A stretch of 64,000 nucleotides of DNA from VRUE01 sp963737575. Its GTDB lineage: Bacteria > Actinomycetota > Thermoleophilia > Solirubrobacterales > 70-9. Shown here piece by piece: positions 26,078 through 34,788 of the stretch. Within the stretch, counting starts at the first letter, position 1, and each line of letters begins with the position of its first letter. The notes beneath the pieces were generated by a model that saw only the letters and a list, made by a program, of their open reading frames with translations, was not told the DNA's origin and did no database searches. The position numbers and the translations under genes are program-made. Where the stretch lies: positions 182,771 to 246,770 of the forward strand of contig CAVTTJ010000007.1 of assembly GCA_963737575.1 (NCBI GenBank), written 5' to 3'.

Positions 26078-27453
26078 CGGGCGATCGTGAAGCCGGCGCG
26101 TTTGACCGAGGCGCCGGTCTGCCCGACGAGCCTGTACCTGCCTTGCTTCAGCGCCCTGCCGGTGATCCCACGGCCCGAGAGTGTGAAGCTGTTCTCGCCG
26201 GCTGCCCCCTGCTCGCTGAAGCCGCCCCCTGTCGGCCTGTAGAGCCCGCACTTCTTCTTGCCGCGGTTGGACGCCGTTCGCCTCACGCAGTTGCCTCGGA
26301 CAGTCCGGCCCAGGACCCTGCGTTCGACGACGAACTCGACCGCGGCCGCCGCGGTCAGTCCGTAGCTGACGATCGCCCCCCGCCGGCGCTTGGCGGAGGA
26401 CCGGCCCGCGAGCTGCCCTCTGTGGGAGAGCGGGCGAAACGTCTTCGGCGTTACCGAGAGCGAGGTGAGCGCCGCGGCGGCCGGTGGGGGGACGAACTCG
26501 AACGCCCCGATGTCCGGGGCCGCCCCGAGCAGCCGCGGATCGCCGGCGAGGTCGAGTGCTCCGATCCCCTCGGTCGACCCGGCGTCGATCGTCGGCGAGC
26601 CGGCGCCCTCGCGGTAGTCCTCGGCGGCGGCATCTACGAAGCGGGGCGGGGCGGTCTGATTGGCGGGCCCGGAGACGGAGGCCGCCCCTTCGGCCGAGAC
26701 GCTGTCGAAGTTGGAGTTCGACACGTCGATCACACCGGGGCCCTGGACCGTGTCTTCCGCCCGGAGGTCGAAGGCGTCGCCGCTGGCGATCGAGTTGCTC
26801 AGCACGAGGGTGTGGTGGCCGCCGGCCGGCCCGGTGTACCTGGATTGGATCCCGACCGAGTTCTGGCCCGTCGCGATCGCGGTCACGTTGCGGACGAGCT
26901 CCGCCGGTTCGCCTTCCGCGAGCGCGAGCGACTCCATTCCGAGCGAGTTGGTCCCCTCCCCGCGGAGCAGGCTGTCGCGGACGAGGCAGCCATTCATCTG
27001 GACCAGACCGGCGGCGCCTTCGCCGATCCCGAACGCCCGGACCCGCTCGATCGTGGCCATCTTGAAGCAGCGGATCCCTATCGCCTCGGTCTCCCGGTTG
27101 ACGAATTCGATGTAGCTGAGCTCAATGCCTTCGGCATTCAGGTTGATCGCCGGCAGCCCACCCAGCGCGGCGTTGACCTTCGGCATCGGCCCGCCGGGAT
27201 CGCCGTGGATCTGCAGTCCCGATGTGACGACGTTGATCGGCGCTCCCGTGACCTGGTATTCGCCGGCTGTGACGATGATCTCGTCGTTGGCCGAAGCGCC
27301 GTTGATCGAGTCTTCGAGCGAACAGGGATCGCTCTGTTTGCAGGTGACACCGGCCGCCCCGGGCGCGGCGTAGCGCTGGGCCGCCTGCGCTGCGCCCGAA
27401 CCTGCCAGAAGAGCCAGGATCAAGCACGGGGCCACTCCCAGGACGCGCCTCAC
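26074..27453 (-). CDS. Secreted right-handed beta-helix-like protein
   Basis: 459 residues with a signal peptide (hydrophobic to about residue 20, cut near AQAAQ). The middle reads as repeated short strands and ends with PDIGAFEF, a hallmark of choice-of-anchor/parallel beta-helix surface proteins. The segment after it (about 335-459) is a basic Ig-like tail with LSVTPKTFRP and LKQGRYRLVGQT, common in secreted proteins of this lineage. Function unknown. GTG start; convergent with ddl through a CTAG stop. Confidence 0.78.
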   Translation of the reverse strand: MRRVLGVAPCLILALLAGSGAAQAAQRYAAPGAAGVTCKQSDPCSLEDSINGASANDEIIVTAGEYQVTGAPINVVTSGLQIHGDPGGPMPKVNAALGGLPAINLNAEGIELSYIEFVNRETEAIGIRCFKMATIERVRAFGIGEGAAGLVQMNGCLVRDSLLRGEGTNSLGMESLALAEGEPAELVRNVTAIATGQNSVGIQSRYTGPAGGHHTLVLSNSIASGDAFDLRAEDTVQGPGVIDVSNSNFDSVSAEGAASVSGPANQTAPPRFVDAAAEDYREGAGSPTIDAGSTEGIGALDLAGDPRLLGAAPDIGAFEFVPPPAAAALTSLSVTPKTFRPLSHRGQLAGRSSAKRRRGAIVSYGLTAAAAVEFVVERRVLGRTVRGNCVRRTASNRGKKKCGLYRPTGGGFSEQGAAGENSFTLSGRGITGRALKQGRYRLVGQTGASVKRAGFTIAR

Positions 27454-27492
27454 GCTTACGATCGTAGTGGCCCCGGCCCGGCCCGGCTGGAT

Positions 27493-29007
27493 TCAGCCGA
27501 GGAGTTTGATGTCGCTGATTTCGACCTGGTAGCGGCCGGGCTGGTCGCGCGCTTCGGAGGCCTTCGTGAACCACAGCAGGAAGTAGGTCGAGGGCTGGAG
27601 AATCTTGAGGTCGATCTCCGTGGTCGCGGATGCGTTGCTGACTTCGCCCACCGGTTCGTCCCAGCCGGTTATGTCCGAAGGCGGCCCGGCCGCTGCGGCG
27701 AAGACCTGGGCGTCCCACCCCGGCGACGGCGTGCGGACGATCATCGTCTTCGGCCGCGCCGGCGAGTTGACAGTTACATAGATGCCGACCCCCGGGTCGG
27801 GCCCGGTCTTGGTGCCGGCGAAGACGTCGGAGTCGTAGTGCTCGGTTTCCCAGGCGGTCCCGGTCGGGTCGCCGTCGGTCGCGAGCTTGACCTTGCTGCC
27901 GACCTCTTCGCCGTCGCCCTCGGGGTCGTAGTCGGTCGCCGAAATGATCTTGACCGGCGCGCCTTTGCCCTTGTTGGCGCCGCCGCCGCCGATCCCGGAG
28001 GAGATCAGCTGCACCGCGAGCAGCACCCCGCCGGCGATCAGCACGAGGCCGGCGATCGCCGCCCAGGACCAACGGGCCCGGCTCGAGAGCTTGCGCTCCG
28101 GCGGCGGCACCGCGTCGAGGACGCTGGTCGCCTCGCCGGTCGTCGAGCCCGCGCGCGCCGCCTCGACCTCGAGCGCGGTCTCGAGGTCGTCGATCATCTC
28201 GCCGATCGCCTGGTAGCGCTCCTCCGGGTTCTTCGCCGTCGAGCGCTCTACTACCAGCGCCGCCGCCGCCGATACCTCGGGACGCCGCCGCTGGACGTCC
28301 GGCAGGTCCTCGTTGACGTGTTTCATCGCGACCCCGACCTGGCTGTCGGCGTGGAACGGGACCTGCCCGACCAGCATCTCGTAGAGGACGACGCCGAGCG
28401 AGTAGATGTCGGAACGGGGGTCGACGCCGCGCCCCATCGCCTGCTCGGGGGCCACGTAGTCGGTGGTGCCGAGGACGCGGCCGGTCGCGGTCATCCCATC
28501 CTGTTCGAGCTGGCGTGAGATCCCGAAGTCGGTCAGCTTTGCGCGGCCCTCCTCGTCGATCAGGACGTTCTGGGGCTTGATGTCGCGGTGGACCATCTGC
28601 CGCGCGTGGGCGACGCTGAGCCCGTGGGCGATCTCGATCGCGTAGGCGAGCGCCTCCTGGGTGTCGAGGGCGCCGACCCGCGAGATCCGCTGCTTCAGCG
28701 TCTCGCCCTTGACGTACTCGAAGACGATGTAGGGGTGGCCGCCGTCCTCGCCGGCGTCGATCACCGAGACGACATTGGGGTTGGTCAGCTTGGCGACCGC
28801 CCGCGCCTCCTGGCGGAACCGCTCGAGCTGGTCGGGCTGCTCCGACATCTCGCGGTGCATCACCTTGACCGCGACCGGCCTGTCGAGGGTCTCGTCGCGC
28901 GCCAGATAGACCGTCGACATGCCGCCGCTGCCGAGCTTGGCCTCCAGCCTGTAGCGGCTGGAGAGCACGGTTCCGATCATCCGCGAGCTTGTCGATCGGG
29001 CATCCAT
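27493..29007 (-). CDS. Serine/threonine kinase with discoidin-like extracytoplasmic domain
   Basis: 504 residues from ATG 29007. The kinase has GSGGMSTVY (26-34), K48, HRDIKPQN (140-147), DFG (160-162) and APEQ. A membrane helix (about 315-335) leads to a C-terminal domain of about 170 residues with DGDPTGTAWETEHY and LLWFTKASE, resembling the F5/8 type C (discoidin) fold seen on some actinobacterial kinases and MviN proteins; it likely senses a cell-wall carbohydrate. No PASTA repeats. Other starts (GTG upstream, ATG 28980) are possible. Confidence 0.88.
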   Translation of the reverse strand: MDARSTSSRMIGTVLSSRYRLEAKLGSGGMSTVYLARDETLDRPVAVKVMHREMSEQPDQLERFRQEARAVAKLTNPNVVSVIDAGEDGGHPYIVFEYVKGETLKQRISRVGALDTQEALAYAIEIAHGLSVAHARQMVHRDIKPQNVLIDEEGRAKLTDFGISRQLEQDGMTATGRVLGTTDYVAPEQAMGRGVDPRSDIYSLGVVLYEMLVGQVPFHADSQVGVAMKHVNEDLPDVQRRRPEVSAAAALVVERSTAKNPEERYQAIGEMIDDLETALEVEAARAGSTTGEATSVLDAVPPPERKLSSRARWSWAAIAGLVLIAGGVLLAVQLISSGIGGGGANKGKGAPVKIISATDYDPEGDGEEVGSKVKLATDGDPTGTAWETEHYDSDVFAGTKTGPDPGVGIYVTVNSPARPKTMIVRTPSPGWDAQVFAAAAGPPSDITGWDEPVGEVSNASATTEIDLKILQPSTYFLLWFTKASEARDQPGRYQVEISDIKLLG

Positions 29008-29072
29008 CTTTGTCGGTTCATTGTCGGGCACGCCGTCCCGAAGTGGTTCTCTGTCGCGACCGCGTCTCCCGC

Positions 29073-30083
29073 TCAGGCGCGGGAGATTTCGCCCACGGCG
29101 GCAGTTGCCCGGCCGATCCGCCGGGCCGCCGGGTAGTGCTCGCGCAGGAGCTCGAGCGCCGCGGCCTCGTCCGCCGCCGCGACGACGCAGCAGAAGCCGC
29201 ACCCCATGTTGAAGACGCGGTGCATCTCCCCGGCGCCGACACCGGCGCGTTCGCCGATCAGCGCGAAGACGGGTGGGACCGGCAGCGGGTCGTCGATCTC
29301 GTAGCCGACCTCGGCGGCGAGCCGCAGCAGGTTCTCGAGGCCGCCGGAGGTGATGTGGGCGAGGCCGCGAACGTCGACCGCCGAGCGCAGCAGCGCGATC
29401 ACCGCCCTGACGTAGATCTCGGTCGGCTCGAGCATCTCCTCGCCGAGCGGCCGGCCGAGGCGCCCGTCGGGGTCCTCCTCGAGGGACAGCCCCTCCAGCG
29501 CCGAGCGGGCCAGCGTGTACCCGTTGGAGTGGATCCCGCTCGAGGGCAGTCCGATCACCGGGTCGCCGACCTCGACCGCCGCCCCGTCGACTATCTCCTC
29601 CAGCGCGACGATGCCGAAGCAGGCCCCGGCGACGTCGAAGCCGCGGACCAGGTCGCCGAGCTGGGCGAGCTCGCCGCCCGGTATCTCGACCCCGGCGAGC
29701 TCGGCGCCGCGCGCGAGGCCGACTCCGATCTGCTCGCAGACGTCGGGATCGGCGCGCTCGATCGCCACGTAATCGAGCATCGCCAGCGGCTCGGCGCCGA
29801 CGCAGATGACGTCGTTGACGTTCATCGCGACGCAGTCGATGCCGACGGTGTCGAAGCGGCCGAGCTGCTCGGCGACGAGGATCTTGGTCCCGACCCCGTC
29901 GGTGGAGAGGGCGATGCCGGTCCTGTCGTCGATCCGGATCACGCTCGCGTAGTGCCCCGGCAGCGGCACCTGCCGCGCGGGGCGGCCGAGCTCGATCCGG
30001 CCTAGCGCCCCGACGAGCGCCGCGACAGCGGAGTCCGCCGCGCCCTGGTCCACCCCCGCCCGCGCGTAGGCGTCGCCGCTCAT
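29073..30083 (-). CDS. purM: Phosphoribosylformylglycinamidine cyclo-ligase (AIR synthetase)
   Basis: Makes aminoimidazole ribonucleotide in purine synthesis. The 336-residue product has the early YARAGVD, STDGVGTKI, VNDVICVGAEPL, GLPSSGIHSNGYT and ITSGGLENLLR motifs of PurM. ATG 30083 is preferred; it overlaps the stop of a 12-codon frame that bridges from the uppP stop. Confidence 0.94.
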   Translation of the reverse strand: MSGDAYARAGVDQGAADSAVAALVGALGRIELGRPARQVPLPGHYASVIRIDDRTGIALSTDGVGTKILVAEQLGRFDTVGIDCVAMNVNDVICVGAEPLAMLDYVAIERADPDVCEQIGVGLARGAELAGVEIPGGELAQLGDLVRGFDVAGACFGIVALEEIVDGAAVEVGDPVIGLPSSGIHSNGYTLARSALEGLSLEEDPDGRLGRPLGEEMLEPTEIYVRAVIALLRSAVDVRGLAHITSGGLENLLRLAAEVGYEIDDPLPVPPVFALIGERAGVGAGEMHRVFNMGCGFCCVVAAADEAAALELLREHYPAARRIGRATAAVGEISRA

Positions 30084-30118
30084 GCCCGACCCACGCGCTC
30101 CACTCGCTCGGCGCTCAT
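30080..30118 (-). other. 12-residue bridging frame between uppP and purM
   Basis: Reads MSAERVERVGRA. Its ATG overlaps the uppP TGA (ATGA) and its TGA overlaps the purM ATG (ATGA), so a ribosome could pass from uppP to purM through it. The DNA start resembles the 22-nt repeat at 2564 and 45484. Whether it is translated is unknown. Confidence 0.35.
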
Positions 30119-30927
30119 CGTCTTCCCAGCTTCGCAAGGACGGCGGCGGCGAGGGCGGCCCGGTAGAGCGCGTAGGGCCAGAGCGCGCGGTCGCGCTCGA
30201 CGAGGCGGATCAGCCGCTGCGAGGCGAGTGTCGACGCGAACGAGGCCGCGACCCCGAGCGCGAGCGAGCGCCGCAGCTCCGGCGACGCCCCACGTCGCCG
30301 CAGGCGGACGCCCTTCAACAGGCTCGCGCCGACGATGATCGGCAGCGCGATGGTGCGCGAGAGCAGGTTCGCCTGGTCCCTGGAGAACCGACGCCAGCGG
30401 GCCGCGGCGAGGGTGATCCCGTTGCGCGACACCCCGGGAACCAACGCCGCCGCCTGAGCGACCCCGAGGATCAACCCGTCGGCGGCGGTTGCATCGCCCC
30501 GCCCCCTCTCCTGCGGCCGCCGGTCGGCGAGCAGCATCGCGCCGGCGCCGGCGAGGAGGCCGAACGCCGTCGCCCGCGGGCCGCCGAGCCGCTGCTCGAT
30601 CGGCCGCTCGAGCGTGTACCCGATAAACGCCGCCGGCAGGAAGGAGAGGCTCAGGAGGAGGGCCCGGCGGGCGTCGAAGCTGCGCAGCTCCTCGGCGATC
30701 AGCCGCCTCTGCCCGATCAGCAGCGCCGCCGCCGCACCCGCGTGGAGCGCCACCTCGAAGCTCTTGCGCACCTCGGCGTCGAGCTCGTCCCATTCCCAGC
30801 CGGCGAGCCAGGGGACGAGGACTATGTGGGCCGAGCTCGAGACCGGCAACAGCTCGGCGGGCCCCTGAACCGCTCCGAGCGCCAGCGCGCGAGCGGTGGG
30901 GAGGCGGCCGTCGGCTCCTCCGCTCAA
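30115..30927 (-). CDS. uppP: Undecaprenyl-diphosphate phosphatase
   Basis: Recycles undecaprenyl diphosphate, the carrier for cell-wall and polysaccharide precursors. The 270-residue product has the two BacA active-site motifs, GPAELLPVSSSAH near the N-terminus and PGVSRNGIT in the second half, and about eight membrane segments. TTG 30927 overlaps the DedA stop (TTGA). Good context: next to DedA and the polysaccharide locus. Confidence 0.93.
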   Translation of the reverse strand: MSGGADGRLPTARALALGAVQGPAELLPVSSSAHIVLVPWLAGWEWDELDAEVRKSFEVALHAGAAAALLIGQRRLIAEELRSFDARRALLLSLSFLPAAFIGYTLERPIEQRLGGPRATAFGLLAGAGAMLLADRRPQERGRGDATAADGLILGVAQAAALVPGVSRNGITLAAARWRRFSRDQANLLSRTIALPIIVGASLLKGVRLRRRGASPELRRSLALGVAASFASTLASQRLIRLVERDRALWPYALYRAALAAAVLAKLGRR

Positions 30928-31574
30928 GCTCCGCTCTTCGAGCCCGCCGGCTCGGGGTCGCGCGGCCGGCGCCGGCGCCGGATCAGCAGATAGGCAACCA
31001 ATCCGATCGCGGCGAGGACGACCGCGTAGTCGAGGTACTGGAGGTGGTCGCGCCACTGTTCCCAGTTGTCGCCGACCGCGCGGCCGATCAGGGCCAGGGC
31101 CAGGACCCAGGGGATGCACCCGGCCAGGGTCAGGGCGGTGAACCGCCAGAAGGGCATCTTGGCGACCCCCGCCGGGAGCGAGATGAAGGTGCGGACGATC
31201 GGCACCATCCGGGCGAAGAAGACGGTGGCGCTGCCGTAGCGCTGGAACCAGTCGTCGGCCCATTTCAGATATCTCGGGGGGAGGTGGATGAGGCGGTTCT
31301 TTTCGAGCAGGTCGAGGCGGGCGTAGTAGCCGGCGGCGTACGCGATCCACGAGCCGACCAGGTTGCCCGCCACCCCCGCGACGACGATCCCGACCAGCGT
31401 CAGTTCCCCTTCGGCGACGCTCGAGCCGGCGAAGAGCATGATCGCCTCGCTCGGGATCGGCACGCAGGCAGACTCGAGCGTCATCAGGATGAAGACCGCC
31501 GGCAGGCCGGTGCTGCTTATGAAGTCGGTCCCGGCGTTGACGATGAAGTCTGTGATGCTGGCGAAGGGGAGCAT
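30924..31574 (-). CDS. DedA-family membrane protein
   Basis: 216 residues with four to five membrane segments and the DedA motifs ESACVPIPSEAIMLFAG and FFARMVPIVRTFISLPAG (the arginine pair and proline). DedA proteins include undecaprenyl-phosphate translocases; pairing with uppP supports a lipid-carrier recycling role. ATG 31574 chosen; TACAAT at 31588-31593 is a likely -10. Divergent from the polysaccharide genes. Confidence 0.92.
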   Translation of the reverse strand: MLPFASITDFIVNAGTDFISSTGLPAVFILMTLESACVPIPSEAIMLFAGSSVAEGELTLVGIVVAGVAGNLVGSWIAYAAGYYARLDLLEKNRLIHLPPRYLKWADDWFQRYGSATVFFARMVPIVRTFISLPAGVAKMPFWRFTALTLAGCIPWVLALALIGRAVGDNWEQWRDHLQYLDYAVVLAAIGLVAYLLIRRRRRPRDPEPAGSKSGA

Positions 31575-31587
31575 GCGGGGAGCCGGG

Positions 31588-31593
31588 ATTGTA
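31588..31593 (-). promoter_or_regulatory. Putative -10 element of the dedA-uppP operon (TACAAT)
   Basis: TACAAT on the minus strand, 13 nt before ATG 31574. It lies 21 bp from the opposing TAAGAT element, so the two units have back-to-back promoters. Confidence 0.45.
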
Positions 31594-31614
31594 GGGAGGG
31601 AGCCGGGTAGCAAC

Positions 31615-31620
31615 TAAGAT
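31615..31620 (+). promoter_or_regulatory. Putative -10 element of the polysaccharide locus (TAAGAT)
   Basis: TAAGAT lies 12 nt before ATG 31633. No ribosome-binding site is visible between them, in line with a near-leaderless transcript. Confidence 0.45.
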
Positions 31621-31632
31621 CGAGCGGTCGTA

Positions 31633-33522
31633 ATGCGTCGCCTGAACCACCCTGTCTACCGCAATCGCCTGCTCCAGCTCGCCGCTGACGGGGTGCTCGT
31701 CGCGCTCGCCTTCTACCTCTCCTTCCGCCTCCGCTTCCTCGACGACCCGCGCGGACTGCCGCACCGCTACGAGGTCCTCTTCGTCCAGGCGGTCGCCTTC
31801 GTCGTCATCGGCAAGCTCGCGGTCTTCGCCGCCTTCGGGCTCTACCAGAAGTGGTGGCGCTACGTCAGCGGCAGCGACTTCCTGATGATCGTCCGCGCCG
31901 TCGCCGCCGCCAGCGCGATCCTCGTCGTCCTCTTCACCGTCATCCAGCCCTTCGAAGACGGGCTGCCGCGCTCCGTCGCGGTGATCGACTTCATGCTGAC
32001 CCTGCTGTTGATAACCGGCGCCCGGCTCGCCGTGCGGCTGATCGTCGAGCGCCCCAGCCATGGCCACCTCGTCCCCAAACACGAGGTGCTGGTGATCGGC
32101 GCCGGCTCCGGCGGCCAGATGGTCGTCCGTGAGCTCCATCTCAACCCGAACCTCGGCTCGACGGCGATCGGGTTCGTCGACGATGACCCGCGCAAGCAGG
32201 GAATGCGGACCCTCGGCCTCAAGGTCCTCGGGACCACCGAGCGGATCGAGAAGATCCTCGACGAGACCGAGCCTGACGAAGTCGTGATCGCGATCCCCTC
32301 GGCGCCGGGGATGGTGCGTGGCAAGGTCGTCGCCGCCTGCCGCGAGCGCGGGATCCGGGTGCGGACGCTGCCGACCGTGTTCGAGCTCCTGCGGGGCGGT
32401 GTCCAGCTCAACAGGCAGCTCCGCGACGTCCAGGTCGAGGACGTCCTCGGCCGCGACCCGATCGTCGTCGAGCTCGACCGCGTCGGCGCCTACCTGCGCG
32501 ACCGGATCGTCCTCGTCACCGGCGCCGGCGGCTCGATCGGCTCCGAGCTCTGCCGCCAGATCGCCCGCGTCCAGCCGCGGCTCCTGGTGATGCTCGACCA
32601 GGCCGAGGACAACCTCTTCCAGATCGACCGCGAGATGGTCGAGGAGCGTCACTTCACCAACGTCGAGTCGGTGCTCGCCGACTGCAAGGAGCCGCACCGG
32701 ATGCTCGAGGTGATGCAGCGGTTCAAGCCGAGCGTCGTCTTCCACGCCGCCGCCTACAAGCACGTGCCGCTGATGGAGGCCAACCCGCTCGAGGCGGTCC
32801 GCAACAACGCGATCGCCACCCGGATCACCGCCGAGACCGCGGCCGCGTCGGAGGTCGAGCGCTTCGTCCTCGTCTCGACCGACAAGGCGGTCAACCCGAA
32901 GACGGTGATGGGTGCCTCGAAGGCGATGGCGGAGTGGATAGTCGAGACCGCCGCCGCCAAGCATCCCGGAACCAGGTTCGCGGCGGTGCGGTTCGGCAAC
33001 GTGCTGGCCTCCTCGGGCAGCGTCGTGCCGCTCTTCCGGCGCCAGATCGAGCGCGGCGGCCCGGTCACCGTCACCCACCCGGGGATGACGCGGTACTTCA
33101 TGACGATCCCGGAGTCGGTGCAGCTCGTGATCCGCGCCGGGGACATCGGCGCCGGCAGGGGCGAGGTCTTCGTCCTCGACATGGGCGAGCCGGTGAAGAT
33201 CGTGGACCTCGCCCAGAACATGATCAGGCTCGCCGGCTACGAGCCCGAAGCCGACATCGCGATCGAATTCACCAAGCCGCGGCCGGGCGAGAAGCTTCAC
33301 GAGGAGCTGTTCGGGTCGGGCGAGACGCCGCAGCCGACCGCCGCCAAGCGGATCCACCGCGCGGTGCGCGAGACGCCGCTCGACCCCGAGTGGGTCGACG
33401 CGACCCTGAACTCCCTCGAGCACATGGTCATGGCCGGAGACGAGGCAAACCTCGCCGAAAGGGTCGTCGCCCTGATCACGTCAGGGTCCGATGACACGGC
33501 GGCAGTCGGCTACGACGGGTAG
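31633..33522 (+). CDS. Membrane-bound nucleotide-sugar 4,6-dehydratase (WbpM/CapD family)
   Basis: 629 residues. Four N-terminal membrane helices (about 10-130), a first Rossmann domain (EVLVIGAGSGGQMVV), then the catalytic short-chain dehydrogenase domain with GAGGSIGSE (from G297) and MGASK (M426-K430), where methionine replaces the usual tyrosine, the mark of inverting WbpM/PglF-type UDP-GlcNAc 4,6-dehydratases. Makes a UDP-4-keto-6-deoxy sugar for surface glycan. First gene of the locus. Confidence 0.93.
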   Translation: MRRLNHPVYRNRLLQLAADGVLVALAFYLSFRLRFLDDPRGLPHRYEVLFVQAVAFVVIGKLAVFAAFGLYQKWWRYVSGSDFLMIVRAVAAASAILVVLFTVIQPFEDGLPRSVAVIDFMLTLLLITGARLAVRLIVERPSHGHLVPKHEVLVIGAGSGGQMVVRELHLNPNLGSTAIGFVDDDPRKQGMRTLGLKVLGTTERIEKILDETEPDEVVIAIPSAPGMVRGKVVAACRERGIRVRTLPTVFELLRGGVQLNRQLRDVQVEDVLGRDPIVVELDRVGAYLRDRIVLVTGAGGSIGSELCRQIARVQPRLLVMLDQAEDNLFQIDREMVEERHFTNVESVLADCKEPHRMLEVMQRFKPSVVFHAAAYKHVPLMEANPLEAVRNNAIATRITAETAAASEVERFVLVSTDKAVNPKTVMGASKAMAEWIVETAAAKHPGTRFAAVRFGNVLASSGSVVPLFRRQIERGGPVTVTHPGMTRYFMTIPESVQLVIRAGDIGAGRGEVFVLDMGEPVKIVDLAQNMIRLAGYEPEADIAIEFTKPRPGEKLHEELFGSGETPQPTAAKRIHRAVRETPLDPEWVDATLNSLEHMVMAGDEANLAERVVALITSGSDDTAAVGYDG

Positions 33523-33536
33523 CCTCTCGCCTCCAC

Positions 33537-34304
33537 TTGCGTGAATTGATCCAGGAAATCGGGGCCTACGCCGGCCTGGTCGCGTTCCTCGGACTAGCCG
33601 TCCTCGCGCTGCTCGCGTTTGCCCAGGGCCGAGACCTCCGCCGCCTTCGCGAGTGGGCCGGATCGGCGCCCGAGCGCGATGCCGAGCGCAAGGAGGCGAC
33701 CTCGACCGTCGCCGCACAACGCGCCGAGGAGCTGCGCAAGCTCGAGGAATCGAGGACGGCCGAGCACGAGGCGACCGAGAAGCGCGCCCTGCGCCGCCGC
33801 CGCCGCGAGGAGGGCCTGCCGGAGATGACCCTGGGGGAGCGGATCCGGGACCGGCTCTCGCTCGGCGGCCGGCTCGCCGAACCGCGGTATCTCGCCGGGT
33901 TGTTCGTCGTCGTCGTCCTGATCGCCGGCGGAGTCGCCTATGCGGTGACGCAGACGGGAAGCGAAGCCGACGGCAAAGGCCACGGCAAGAAGTCGACCGC
34001 GCTGAAGCCCGGCGACATCGAAGTGACGGTCCTCAACGGGACGGCGGTCCCCGGGCTCGCCGCGACCTACGGCGACATGGTCGAGCGCAAGGGGTTCACC
34101 CTCGGCGCGGTTACGAACAGCAAGACCAGCTTCACCGAAAGCGTCGTCATGTTCGGACAGGGGGACGCGCCCGAGGCGCACAGGGTCGCGAAGTCGCTCG
34201 AAATCTCGCGGGTTCGGCCGATGACGCCGGAGGTCGAATCGGTCTCAGCCGGGGCGCCTGTCTCGGTCGTGGTCGGCGAGGACAATGCCTCGTCGCCGGG
34301 TTAG
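33537..34304 (+). CDS. Membrane protein with LytR_C domain
   Basis: 255 residues: N-terminal membrane helix (about 8-28), a charged arginine/glutamate-rich coiled segment (30-110), a second helix (about 119-138), then an extracytoplasmic LytR C-terminal domain starting IEVTVLNGTAVPGLA. LytR_C domains often accompany LCP ligases that attach polymers to peptidoglycan, which fits the polysaccharide context; no LCP catalytic domain is present. TTG 33537 start. Confidence 0.82.
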   Translation: MRELIQEIGAYAGLVAFLGLAVLALLAFAQGRDLRRLREWAGSAPERDAERKEATSTVAAQRAEELRKLEESRTAEHEATEKRALRRRRREEGLPEMTLGERIRDRLSLGGRLAEPRYLAGLFVVVVLIAGGVAYAVTQTGSEADGKGHGKKSTALKPGDIEVTVLNGTAVPGLAATYGDMVERKGFTLGAVTNSKTSFTESVVMFGQGDAPEAHRVAKSLEISRVRPMTPEVESVSAGAPVSVVVGEDNASSPG

Positions 34305-34788
34305 CTTCGCGAGCGTCGTCTTCGCGCTGCTCGTCGTCGCCACCCTCGCCGCCTTCGCCTGGTCCCAGCGCCTCAAGCGCGATCCGCTCGTGCTCGACCG
34401 GGTCAGCTTCGTCGCGATCCCGCGCCTGCACCCGAAGGCGCCGCCGTCCCACGCGTTTACGCCGAACGGCGACTGCCGCCACGACCGGATCCGGATCCGG
34501 TTCCGGATGACGCAGTCCGACCGCGGCAACGTCCAGGTCGTCGAGCCGGGGGGGAAGCTGGTGGTGACCCTCGCCCGCGATGTGTTCCTCAAGCGCTACA
34601 CCTACATCACCTACTACTGGGGCGGCCGGATGCGGGGCGGCGGGACCGCCCCGCCGGGGCGCTACAAGCTGCGGGTGAAAATGCTGGGGCAGGGCAGGAC
34701 CCTCGTCCCCGGCGGAGCGATGAAGCTGCACCGTTCCCCCGGGCGCCCGCCCCAGGGGTGCCGTCCGGGAGCGGGAGGCGGCGCTTGA
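34285..34788 (+). CDS. Secreted protein with FTPNGD (FlgD/gliding-type Ig-like) motif
   Basis: 167 residues with an N-terminal signal/anchor helix (about 7-26) and a SHAFTPNGDCRHD motif typical of Ig-like FlgD/CHU_C-type domains, then APPGRYKLRVKMLGQG. Overlaps the LytR_C gene by 20 nt in another frame, so it is translationally tied to it. Function unknown; may be a glycan-binding exterior protein. Confidence 0.75.
   Translation: MPRRRVSFASVVFALLVVATLAAFAWSQRLKRDPLVLDRVSFVAIPRLHPKAPPSHAFTPNGDCRHDRIRIRFRMTQSDRGNVQVVEPGGKLVVTLARDVFLKRYTYITYYWGGRMRGGGTAPPGRYKLRVKMLGQGRTLVPGGAMKLHRSPGRPPQGCRPGAGGGA

Noticed and set aside
26143..28518. A 791-codon plus-strand frame over the beta-helix and kinase genes
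   Set aside because: Arginine/aspartate-rich shadow without domain features; both minus-strand genes carry recognisable motifs.
30115..33423. A 1102-codon open frame on the minus strand across uppP, dedA and the 4,6-dehydratase
   Set aside because: Only the uppP portion is real; the remainder is antisense or out of frame to genes with clear family motifs.
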